Assembly (NCBI GenBank): GCA_963677135.2
Contig: CAXXLS010000009.1
Location: 310,001 to 374,000, forward strand
Source: Seleniibacterium sp963677135
Lineage (GTDB): Bacteria; Desulfobacterota; Desulfuromonadia; Desulfuromonadales; Geopsychrobacteraceae
Length of the DNA stretch: 64,000 nt
Direction of reading: 5' to 3'
Under the pieces are notes generated by a model, which saw nothing but the letters and a program-made list of their open reading frames with translations, was not told the DNA's origin and ran no database searches. Below, piece by piece: positions 57,087-64,000 of this stretch; position 1 is the first letter of the stretch, and every line of letters starts with the position of its first letter. The position numbers and the translations under genes are program-made.

Positions 57087-58730
57087 ATGCCGATATGTCC
57101 TTATTTCGATAATCAGAAAACGTACTGTGATGTTGGTGAAGATTATATCTCCCCCTACGATGTCGTCGCCATGTCCCATTACTGTTCCTGCCGCTATCAG
57201 GAGTGCGACCGTTACGATGAATTGAAGGAGAAGCATCCCGATGTGGTGGACTCGGTTCCCGGAGGCGGGACGGCAGCGCCGGCGGCGAACAGGGTTGTGC
57301 GGCGCAAGCCGGTTCCCATCAAGTTCAGCAGTAAATGGCCTCTGGCCTATCGATTGAAATATGCCACCGCTTATCGTCCATTGACTACTTACCGGAGAGA
57401 GGAGACTTCTGTTATGCAATCACCTGAGATCAAAAATCGCGGGCTTCAGGTCCTGCTTGCAGGTTTGGGAATCAACCTGGCGCTTGGAATTCTTTATACC
57501 TGGAGTATTTTTAAGGGGGCCATCGTCGATTCCATAGCGGCCGGCGGAGCGGGCGGGTTCAGCTGGGATGCCGCCAGCGTCAATGATCCTTACGCCGTGG
57601 CCTGCCTGGCCTTTGCGGCGGCCATGATTCTGGCCGGGAAGTGTCAGGACAAGTTCGGTCCCAAGGTCACCTGTATTATCGGCGGTCTGCTGGTTGGCGC
57701 CGGGTTTGTCTGGATCTCTCAGACCACTGATTACTGGGCCTGGGTCCTCGGGTTCGGTGTTCTGGCCGGAGGCGGTATCGGATTCGGCTATTCGGCAGCC
57801 ACCCCGCCGGCCCTCAAGTGGTTCTCTCCGGCCAAGACCGGGCTGGTGGCAGGTGTCGTGGTGTCTGGGTTTGGCCTCGCTTCGGTCTATATCGCGCCCC
57901 TGGCCAAATACCTTCTGGCTGAATACGGCCTCCAGCAGGCCATGCTCTTTTTCGGAATCGCATTTGCAATCGCCGTCTGCAGCCTGGCCCTGTTGATTTC
58001 CAATCCGCCCAGGGGTTACGTCCCCGAGGGCAAGAAGGCGGCTGCCAGTGCCAAGAAGGTCGCTGCAGCGGTTGATCTTACTCCCCTTCAGCTGTTTAAA
58101 AACGGCCGTTTCTATGCCCTCTGGCTCTGCTATTTTATCGGTGCCGGGGCCGGCCTGATGGTGATCGGCAGCGCCAAGGGGCTGGCCAAGGCGTCCATGG
58201 GAGAGATGGCATTTCTGGTGGTGGTCATCATGTCGGTCGGAAATGCCGCAGGCCGCCTGGTGGCCGGCGTCGTTTCCGATAAGATCGGCCGGGCGACCAC
58301 CCTGGGTATGGTCCTGGTGTTTCAGGCCCTGCTGATGTTTGCCGCTATTCCGATCCTGGGTGGCACCGGCGGTCATCCGGCCCTGGTTGCGTTGCTGGTG
58401 ACTGCCATGGTCTTCAACTACGGGACCAACCTGTCCTTGTTCCCGTCCTTTGCCAAGGACAGCTGGGGGATGAAAAACTTCGGCATGAATTACGGTATCC
58501 TGTTTTCGGCCTGGGGGGTCGGGGCCTTCGTTCTGGTCAGGGTTTCGGAAATGCTGAAAGTGAAAACCGGCAGTATGGATTCTTCGTTCATCGTGGCTGG
58601 TGTGCTGCTGCTGGTCGGCGCCATGATGGCCATGTCCTTGCGGCCCCAGAAGGCTGCAGCAACCGTTACCGAGCCGGTTACGGAGCTTGCGGATGAGGAA
58701 GAGCTGGTGCTGGAGCAGGTCAAGAACTGA
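57087..58730 (+). CDS. OFA-family MFS carboxylate transporter with Cys-rich N-terminal extension
   Basis: A 547-residue protein. Residues 110-547 are a 12-helix major-facilitator transporter of the oxalate/formate antiporter (OFA) family: LGINLALGILYTWSIFKGAI, DKFGPKVTCIIGGLLVGAGF, GFGYSAATPPALKWFSPAKT GLVAGVVVSGFGLAS, and AGVVSDKIGRATTLGMVLVF in the second half. Such proteins carry formate, oxalate, lactate or acetate. Residues 1-109 are soluble and start with five cysteines (Cys4, 14, 33, 35, 40), probably a metal site. Both the first ATG (57087, GGAGG) and the internal one (57414, GAGGAG) have ribosome sites, so a long and a short form are possible. It is preceded by a sigma-54 promoter and followed by an acetate-uptake-like gene. 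Confidence 0.88.
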   Translation: MPICPYFDNQKTYCDVGEDYISPYDVVAMSHYCSCRYQECDRYDELKEKHPDVVDSVPGGGTAAPAANRVVRRKPVPIKFSSKWPLAYRLKYATAYRPLTTYRREETSVMQSPEIKNRGLQVLLAGLGINLALGILYTWSIFKGAIVDSIAAGGAGGFSWDAASVNDPYAVACLAFAAAMILAGKCQDKFGPKVTCIIGGLLVGAGFVWISQTTDYWAWVLGFGVLAGGGIGFGYSAATPPALKWFSPAKTGLVAGVVVSGFGLASVYIAPLAKYLLAEYGLQQAMLFFGIAFAIAVCSLALLISNPPRGYVPEGKKAAASAKKVAAAVDLTPLQLFKNGRFYALWLCYFIGAGAGLMVIGSAKGLAKASMGEMAFLVVVIMSVGNAAGRLVAGVVSDKIGRATTLGMVLVFQALLMFAAIPILGGTGGHPALVALLVTAMVFNYGTNLSLFPSFAKDSWGMKNFGMNYGILFSAWGVGAFVLVRVSEMLKVKTGSMDSSFIVAGVLLLVGAMMAMSLRPQKAAATVTEPVTELADEEELVLEQVKN

Positions 58731-58745
58731 TCGCGTCGTGTCGTC

Positions 58746-58775
58746 GCGCTCCCCTCAGCGGTCTGAGGGGGGCGC
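58746..58775 (+). terminator. Hairpin after the OFA transporter gene
   Basis: GCGCTCCCCTCA (58746-58757) pairs with TGAGGGGGGCGC (58764-58775) with one G-T pair, loop of six. Only GATCTGTTT follows, so it may attenuate rather than stop transcription into the next gene. Confidence 0.6.
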
Positions 58776-58814
58776 GATCTGTTTGCGGGAATGGCGGAGA
58801 CGAAGGGGTTGCTT

Positions 58815-59396
58815 ATGGTGATTTCAATGACATCGAATGGGCAGGAAAGGTTTCCTGGTATCGGCTTGCTGGCCCTGGCTTTAACCCTGGGGATCTACGT
58901 GCTGAGTCAGCTCGATGGCTGGCGGCCGCCGGTCGCTTTAACCGGGATCGTGCTGCTCGCCGGAGGCGGAATTCAGTTGCTGGTGGGGATCCGCAGCCAG
59001 CTGGCGGGGCGGGTCCGCTCGGCGGTGACCCTGCTTCCGCTGGGGATCTTCTGGTTGTCTCTGATCAGCTACCAGGTTTTTCCGCAAATTGGCATCGGGC
59101 ATTATCCAAACTCTATAACAATGTTCTCTTTTCTTAGCCTGTGGGGGCTTTTCATGGCCCTGCTCTTTCTCGGAAGTTTTCGCCAGAGTTGTGCCGTCCA
59201 GGCTCTTTATGGCGCGATGATGTTTTCTTTCCTGGCCCTGGCCATGGATCATCTGCGCGGCGACCAGGTTTTTCTCGTCGTCGGTTGTATGACGGGCAGC
59301 ATCGCTTCAGCTGTCGCGGTCTACATGTTCCTGGCCCAGGTGCTTCAGCACCTGGCGGGGCGGGATATTCTGCCCCTTGGGGAGGCCGAGAAATGA
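58815..59396 (+). CDS. Acetate-uptake-type membrane protein (SatP/GPR1/FUN34/YaaH family)
   Basis: A 193-residue membrane protein with six helices. The family pattern is visible: FPGIGLLALALTLGIYVL, the segment VLLAGGGIQLLVGIRSQLAG followed by AVTLLPLGIFWLSLISY, then FLSLWGLFMALLFLGSF, and the C-terminal AVAVYMFLAQVLQHLAGRDI LPLGE, which matches the YaaH ending VLPIGE. SatP transports acetate and succinate with protons. The usual N-terminal NPAPLG motif is replaced by RFPGIG, so it is a divergent member. AAGGGG precedes the ATG at 58815. It lies with the OFA transporter in a sigma-54-controlled locus, suggesting paired uptake of small carboxylates. Confidence 0.75.
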   Translation: MVISMTSNGQERFPGIGLLALALTLGIYVLSQLDGWRPPVALTGIVLLAGGGIQLLVGIRSQLAGRVRSAVTLLPLGIFWLSLISYQVFPQIGIGHYPNSITMFSFLSLWGLFMALLFLGSFRQSCAVQALYGAMMFSFLALAMDHLRGDQVFLVVGCMTGSIASAVAVYMFLAQVLQHLAGRDILPLGEAEK

Positions 59397-59477
59397 CTGG
59401 AAAGAGGAACGCGCTTGAAAAATACAAAAATAGCGATTAATCTGTAAAAAGAAACACCATTCTATCCAGGGGAAGGT

Positions 59478-59804
59478 ATGGATCTTGGTCGCCAAATGAC
59501 ATTTCTCGGGCTGATAGCCCTGGCTTATTATGCCGTGTTGCTGGCCTCGGGAACCGTATCCATCGACGTTATGCCCCAGTTTGCCGTTTCGGCAATCATT
59601 TTTCTGTCGTCCGGACGGCTGATGCGCAAGGCTTCTCTGGCCAGGGTCAAAAAGAAGGAAGAGCGACAGAAACCGCGCAAGGAACCTGACTGGGCCCTGT
59701 GGACCCAAGTTCTCAACTGGGTCATGGCCCTCGGGATCATCTCGGTCCTAGGCCTCTGGGCTCTCAAGCCGGTCGGTGTCCCCTTTTCCGAATTCCTGCC
59801 CTGA
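59478..59804 (+). CDS. Small membrane protein of unknown function
   Basis: A 108-residue protein with three predicted membrane helices (about 8-27, 31-46 and 79-96) and a highly charged cytoplasmic loop between the second and third (RLMRKASLARVKKKEERQKP). I do not recognise a family. GGGG lies before the ATG. It is the last of three plus-strand genes after the sigma-54 promoter and may be an accessory part of the carboxylate-uptake locus. It ends 40 bases from the convergent regulator gene. Confidence 0.65.
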   Translation: MDLGRQMTFLGLIALAYYAVLLASGTVSIDVMPQFAVSAIIFLSSGRLMRKASLARVKKKEERQKPRKEPDWALWTQVLNWVMALGIISVLGLWALKPVGVPFSEFLP

Positions 59805-59844
59805 TGCGGCCAGCCAAGCAGGTCGCCTGTCTTGTCCGCCTCCG

Positions 59845-61209
59845 TCAGTGACTGAGATCCTCTTTCCGCAGCCCATACTTTTTCATTTTGCGGTAGATCG
59901 TCGCCATGTTCATGTTGGCTCGCTTTGCCGCCTCCTCGACATTGCCGGAAACGGAGCCTAATAGCTGTTTCAGATAGTCGACTTCAAAGCGGGCCAGGGC
60001 CTGGTTGTAGTCGTCGCCGGTATCGGCGGTGAATTCCGTCTCGATGAACTGGGCCAGGGTCTCAAGGCTGATATGCGATTCGCTTTCGATGGTCATGCAG
60101 GCCTCGATGACATTTTTAAGCTGACGGATGTTGCCCGGCCACGAGTACTCGCTGGCCGCGAGCTGGGCTTCGGGCGAGAGACCCTTGATACTGGTTTTGA
60201 ACTTTTTGTTCTGCAGGGTGATGAAGTGGGCGGCGAGCAGAGGGATATCGGCTTTGCGCTGACGCAGGGCGGGCAGGTGCAGGTTGATGACATTGAGTCG
60301 GTACAAGAAATCTTCGCGGAAGGAGCCGCTCTGAACGTCCCGTTCGAGATCTGAATTGGTCGCCGAGATCATCCGGACATCGACCCGGGTCGGAATGGTG
60401 TCGCCGATCCGCCGAAACTCCTGCTCTTGAAGAAACCGCAGCAGGGTTTTCTGGACACTGAGAGGCAGATTGCCGATTTCGTCCAGAAACAGGGTGCCGC
60501 CGTCGGCCGCCTTCAGCAACCCCTCCTTGTCGGCATCCGCTCCGGTAAAGGCGCCTTTTTTGTGGCCGAACAGTTCGCTCTCCAGAACCGAATCGGGGAT
60601 AGCGCCGCAGTTGATGGCGATAAAGGGGTTGTCGCGGCGGGGTGAGTTGTAGTGAATCGCCTGGGCGATGAGTTCCTTGCCGGTTCCCGACTCGCCGGTG
60701 ATCAGTACGGAGGTGTCACGGACCGCGACCTTTTTCACCTTGTCGAGAAGCTGTTGCAGGATGCTGGAGGCGCCGATGATGTTGTCGAAATTGAACTTGC
60801 CTGCCAGCTTCTCCTTGAGTTGCTGGTTTTCCGCCAGAAGCTGGTTATGATTGAGAGCGTTCCTGACCCGGTACAGCAGTTCATCCGGTTCAAAGGGTTT
60901 GGTCAGCATATCGTAGGCCCCTTTGCGCAGGGCCTGGATCGACATGTCGACCGTGGCGAAGGCGGTGATCATGATGACCGGGATGGCCGGTTCGCTGGCC
61001 TTGATTCTCTGGAGCACTTCAAGACCGTCGATACCCGGCATCTTGATGTCGGTGATAACCAGGTCCCAGGTGCCGGGGCGAAACAGTCCGACCGCTTCGA
61101 GGGGATCGGTGAAGGCCCTTACGGCGTGTCCTTCGTCCATGAGCACGGCCGACATCATGCGGCAGAGCCCTTCTTCGTTGTCGATGATCATGATCTTTTT
61201 GGCGGACAT
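59845..61209 (-). CDS. NtrC-family sigma-54-dependent response regulator
   Basis: A 454-residue activator. The receiver has IIDNEEGL at its start (one acidic position is Asn) and Asp54 in LVITDIKMPG as phosphoacceptor. The AAA+ domain is complete: Walker A GESGTGKELIAQAIH, ELFGHKKGAFTGADADKEGL with the standard GAFTGA loop, Walker B LFLDEIGNL, and the arginine region LNVINLHLPALRQRKADIPL. The C-terminal Fis-type helix-turn-helix (AAKRANMNMATIYRKMKKYG) binds DNA. It follows the kinase gene by 18 bases. Its likely targets are the TGCAAAAAAC-type sites in front of the OFA transporter. Confidence 0.95.
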   Translation of the reverse strand: MSAKKIMIIDNEEGLCRMMSAVLMDEGHAVRAFTDPLEAVGLFRPGTWDLVITDIKMPGIDGLEVLQRIKASEPAIPVIMITAFATVDMSIQALRKGAYDMLTKPFEPDELLYRVRNALNHNQLLAENQQLKEKLAGKFNFDNIIGASSILQQLLDKVKKVAVRDTSVLITGESGTGKELIAQAIHYNSPRRDNPFIAINCGAIPDSVLESELFGHKKGAFTGADADKEGLLKAADGGTLFLDEIGNLPLSVQKTLLRFLQEQEFRRIGDTIPTRVDVRMISATNSDLERDVQSGSFREDFLYRLNVINLHLPALRQRKADIPLLAAHFITLQNKKFKTSIKGLSPEAQLAASEYSWPGNIRQLKNVIEACMTIESESHISLETLAQFIETEFTADTGDDYNQALARFEVDYLKQLLGSVSGNVEEAAKRANMNMATIYRKMKKYGLRKEDLSH

Positions 61210-61227
61210 GGCTGATTCTTTCCCCGG

Positions 61228-63186
61228 CTAATACTCTTCCCGTTTAATCGGCAGTCGGATGGTGACGGTTGTCCCCTTCCCCGCTGCTGAGTCAATGGCG
61301 ATCTCGCCCTGATGCATGTCGATAATCTGCTTGGTGATGGCCAGGCCGAGACCGGTTCCGCGGGCCTTGGTGGTAAAAAATGGCTCGAAGATTTTCTCCA
61401 TATCCTCCTCGGCAATTCCTGAGCCGGAATCGCTGAATTCGATCCGGATAAACCTGTTCTCTTCGCATCTGGTTCTGACCCGGATTTCGCCGCCCGGAGG
61501 GGTGGCGGATCCGGCATTGAGAAGCAGGTTGATGGCGACCTGGCGCAGCTGGTCTCCGTCGACGGATATCTGTGGCAGGTCGCTGGCCAGATTCTGGATG
61601 ATGGCGACGTGGTAAAGGTCGGTATGGTTGCTCGCAAAGTCGATGATTTGGCGCAGCAGCTTGTTGATGTCGGTCATTTCCAGGGCCGGTTTCGGCGTTC
61701 GGGCGTAGCTGAGCAGATCCTGGACAATCTTTTTGCAGCGTTTGCTTTCCCGCTTGATTTCATGAATGAAGCTGTAGTTGGGGTCATCTTCAGGAATCTT
61801 TTTTTCGAGGTAGCCGGCATAGCCGAGGATGACCCCCAGGGGGTTGTTGATTTCATGGGCGACGCCGGAGGAGAGGACGCCGAGGGAGGCCATTTTGCCC
61901 TGTTGCGCCAGGGCTGCCTCCATCTCCTTGTTTTTGCGCAGCATCCGGGTCATGCGGTTGAAGGCGATGGCCAGTTCGCCGAGTTCATCCCGGCTGTCGA
62001 CGGGCATCTGTTCGTCAAGGCGGCCCTGTTTGACCTTGCGGATCACATCGATCATGGTGTGAATGGGCTCGGTGAGCATCCGCGCCGCCAGGTAGACCAG
62101 CCCTGCCGTCAGCAGCCCAATCCCCAGCGCCAGCAGCAGGACGTAGCTGGCCACCCGCCATTTCAGGGTGTTGGCGGCCTGGTAGAATTCGTCCTCGTAG
62201 CTGCTGACCGCGACGATCCAGTCCCAGGGGGCGAAATAGCGGTACCGGACGATTTTCATCCGCGGCCTGGTCTCTCCCTTGTTGAGCCAGGGGTAGCGGA
62301 TCCAGCCGTTTTTGTTGCGGATCATCTCGGCAATGAAGGCCCGCCCTTCATTGTCCTTCTGGTCGAGCAGGTTTTCCCCTTCCGAGTCGGGATGAATGGT
62401 CAGGGTGCCGTCGCCGGACAGGCAATAGATGTACCCGGTTTCGCCGACTTTTTTGTTTTTGATCTGACGGGCGAGGGTGGCCAGGGCCTGCTGTTCGAAC
62501 ACAGGATCGTCATAGGTCTCATCCAGGTAGCCCCCGGCAGCGACGATCCAGTCCCATTTGGGGCAGTAACGGAAGGCCACGATTTTGTTCCGGAAGTGCT
62601 TGTCGCCAAGCTGCGGGTTGCGCCACGGATAGATGGTATAGAGAACCTCGCCGGGATCGGCGTCAAGGGCCCTGCTGATCATGTCCTGAATGAAATAGCG
62701 CCCCTGCTCGTCCTGGTATTCGCTGATGTTCTCCCCTTCGAGGGCGGGGTGGACGGCGAGTCGGCCGCTGCTGGTGACCGCGTACAGATAGCCGCTGCTG
62801 CCGATGCTGACTTCCTTGAAGCTGTTGCGTGCGGCCTGCTGGGCGGCCGCCAGGCTGATGGTTCCGGAGTCCTGGTAGTCCTGCTGCTGGTTGATCAGGT
62901 TATAGGCCAGATTGACCAGGGATTTCATCTCCTGCTGGACGATTTTCTTCTTGTCTTCACGGTAGACCTGGAACTGCCGATGGTGGCCGTCAAGCAGATC
63001 CAGGGTAAAGCTTGCCATGTGATCGAGGTCGGCCTTGCTGGCCGTGGTCAGCCCCTCGTAGGCCTGTCTGGTGGCGATATAGCCGATCAGGCTGCCAAGC
63101 AGGAAAATGGGAATAATCACCAGGGGCAGGATGACCACCAGCATTTTGGAACGGATTTTCAGATTCTGCAGAACTGCCGGCTTCAT
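61228..63186 (-). CDS. Sensor histidine kinase with duplicated Cache domains
   Basis: A 652-residue membrane kinase. Helix 1 is at about 15-38 and helix 2 at about 348-370. Between them are two tandem Cache_2-type sensor units that clearly repeat each other: GSSGYLYAVTSSGRLAVHPA ... CPKWDWIVAAGGYLDE, and GETGYIYCLSGDGTLTIHPD ... FAPWDWIVAVSSYEDE. HAMP (LTEPIHTMIDVIRKVKQG) and the kinase core follow: H-box SSGVAHEINNPLGVILGY, N-box AINLLLNAGSATPPGG, G1 DSGSGIAEED and G2 GTGLGLAITKQIIDMHQG. Such Cache kinases often sense acetate, lactate or other small acids, which suits the adjacent transporters. It is the first gene of the kinase-regulator operon. Confidence 0.95.
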   Translation of the reverse strand: MKPAVLQNLKIRSKMLVVILPLVIIPIFLLGSLIGYIATRQAYEGLTTASKADLDHMASFTLDLLDGHHRQFQVYREDKKKIVQQEMKSLVNLAYNLINQQQDYQDSGTISLAAAQQAARNSFKEVSIGSSGYLYAVTSSGRLAVHPALEGENISEYQDEQGRYFIQDMISRALDADPGEVLYTIYPWRNPQLGDKHFRNKIVAFRYCPKWDWIVAAGGYLDETYDDPVFEQQALATLARQIKNKKVGETGYIYCLSGDGTLTIHPDSEGENLLDQKDNEGRAFIAEMIRNKNGWIRYPWLNKGETRPRMKIVRYRYFAPWDWIVAVSSYEDEFYQAANTLKWRVASYVLLLALGIGLLTAGLVYLAARMLTEPIHTMIDVIRKVKQGRLDEQMPVDSRDELGELAIAFNRMTRMLRKNKEMEAALAQQGKMASLGVLSSGVAHEINNPLGVILGYAGYLEKKIPEDDPNYSFIHEIKRESKRCKKIVQDLLSYARTPKPALEMTDINKLLRQIIDFASNHTDLYHVAIIQNLASDLPQISVDGDQLRQVAINLLLNAGSATPPGGEIRVRTRCEENRFIRIEFSDSGSGIAEEDMEKIFEPFFTTKARGTGLGLAITKQIIDMHQGEIAIDSAAGKGTTVTIRLPIKREEY

Positions 63187-63334
63187 AGCGTTTCCTGTGC
63201 AATGGTCTGAATTATTCTGTTTTATAACACGGGTTTATTTTTTATAAAAGGAATGACTTTATGGTCGGTGAACATCAGCAGGGTGGGAGGGTTTTCAGTA
63301 AGTAAAATAAAGCGTTTCGTCCATCCGATCCGGT

Positions 63335-64000
63335 TTAAATGAGGTTCTGCTCCTCGGCGTTTCGCTGGGCCGCCTGGCGCAGAATATCGCTGATGCTGGG
63401 ATAAACGTGAACCATCTGCGCCAGGTCAATGACGGTGATGCCGAATTGCACCGCCATGGTGGCCTCATGGATGATGTCGGCGGCCCGTGGACACAGCATC
63501 TGGACACCGAGAATTCTGCCGGACGCCTGTTCCGCGGTAAGAATGATGCCTCCTTCGGTTTCGCCCATGACATGGGCTTTGGGGATCCGCTCAAGGTCCA
63601 GGAAGGTGGTCACGGTCCGGTACCCTTTGGCCTGGGCCTGGTACTTGGTCAGACCGACGGTCGCGAATTCCGGATCGACAAAGACGGCCATGGGGGAAAA
63701 ACGGTGATCAATGCCATCAGAACCGGCAGGATCAAGCATGTTGCGCACGGCGACCTGGGCTTCCCGGGCCCCGGCCGGGGCGATCAGGGGAGGACCGGTT
63801 ACATCCCCGGCAGCCCAGATCCCTGGAACGCTGGTCCGCAGCTGGTGGTCGACCTTGATGAAACCCGCGTTGTCAACGGTGACACCGAGGTCTTCAAGGC
63901 CGAGATGCCGGGTCGCAGGCTCGGTCCCGATCGCCAGCATCAGGCGTTCTGCCTGAAAACCGACCTCCGCGCCGTTGATCAGCGCGTACAGGCAGACTGA
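63335..64000 (-). CDS. Flavin-dependent disulfide reductase (dihydrolipoamide dehydrogenase-like), C-terminal part
   Basis: The last 221 codons of a pyridine-nucleotide disulfide oxidoreductase; the N-terminus with the FAD fold and redox cysteines is outside the window. Visible are the end of the NAD domain (RLMLAIGTEPATRHLGLEDL), the second FAD contact (VPGIWAAGDVTGPPLIAPAG AREAQVAVRNML) and the dimerisation domain (MAVFVDPEFATVGLTKYQAQ ... GRILGVQMLCPRAADIIHEA). The active-site dyad region reads HVYPSISD where lipoamide dehydrogenases have HAHPTLSE, so Glu is replaced by Asp, and the exact substrate is uncertain. It may be an Lpd, mercuric-reductase-like or other FAD reductase. Confidence 0.88.
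   Translation of the reverse strand, partial: SVCLYALINGAEVGFQAERLMLAIGTEPATRHLGLEDLGVTVDNAGFIKVDHQLRTSVPGIWAAGDVTGPPLIAPAGAREAQVAVRNMLDPAGSDGIDHRFSPMAVFVDPEFATVGLTKYQAQAKGYRTVTTFLDLERIPKAHVMGETEGGIILTAEQASGRILGVQMLCPRAADIIHEATMAVQFGITVIDLAQMVHVYPSISDILRQAAQRNAEEQNLI

Overview
The window is ordinary chromosomal DNA of a GC-rich Gram-negative bacterium, most likely a member of the Desulfuromonadales (Geobacter, Pelobacter or Desulfuromonas relatives). The assignment rests on gene content and style: several histidine kinase/NtrC pairs with sigma-54 promoters, a GEMM-I riboswitch with the base seen in Geobacter and Pelobacter cyclic AMP-GMP riboswitches, an OFA-family carboxylate transporter beside an acetate-uptake protein, and a probable selenocysteine gene. 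Coding density is high. No tRNA, rRNA, prophage, insertion sequence or CRISPR array was seen.

Layout. 1-3.7 kb: glpD, pyk and a truncated gap in one leftward run behind two GlpR-like operators. 4.2-7.4 kb: a Cpx-like envelope-stress module (a Spy/CpxP protein divergent from a response regulator and sensor kinase, with CpxR boxes between them), followed by a tiny membrane protein whose in-frame TGA is followed by a SECIS-like hairpin. 7.4-10.5 kb: tautomerase, cardiolipin synthase, zinc-ribbon protein and a PEGA lipoprotein. 10.7-22 kb: leftward genes for DNA repair, protein folding and cofactors (mfd, two parvulins including SurA, a degenerate GGDEF protein, pdxA, uvrA) plus nadA. 22.3-29 kb: tatA/tatC, a kinase/NtrC pair, then a sigma-54 promoter driving a receiver protein and a DegP protease, then lapA. 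29-41 kb: ZIP transporter, short-chain dehydrogenase, a RelA-like synthetase fused to TPRs, nitroreductase, patatin, a DUF945 protein, and the ybbP/ybbA-tesA cluster. 41-46.7 kb: TetR/CecR regulator with threonine aldolase, thpR, a riboswitch-controlled gene of unknown function, and a MocR regulator divergent from a DUF2917 gene. 46.7-56.6 kb: hflK/hflC, a thiamine-binding-type protein, a sensory diguanylate cyclase, a four-gene operon (DUF5706 protein, rsmE, eamA, rsgA), threonine dehydratase and a PduO-type adenosyltransferase. 56.7-64 kb: a sigma-54-dependent OFA transporter, an acetate-uptake protein and a small membrane protein, with a convergent NtrC regulator and a double-Cache kinase that probably control them, then a partial flavin disulfide reductase.

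How the parts fit together. Much of the window concerns envelope upkeep: the Cpx-like system, SurA and PpiC, DegP, Tat, HflKC, cardiolipin synthase and LapA. Two separate kinase/NtrC/sigma-54 circuits can be read from the sequence: one for DegP, one for small-carboxylate uptake. Nucleotide signalling appears as a canonical diguanylate cyclase, a catalytically dead GGDEF protein that keeps its c-di-GMP binding site, a RelA-type synthetase and the riboswitch.

The observations most worth follow-up are the candidate selenoprotein at 7217-7384, the cyclic AMP-GMP-type riboswitch with terminator and antiterminator at 44486-44604 and its unknown target gene, and the sigma-54 carboxylate-uptake locus with a cysteine-rich extension on its transporter.
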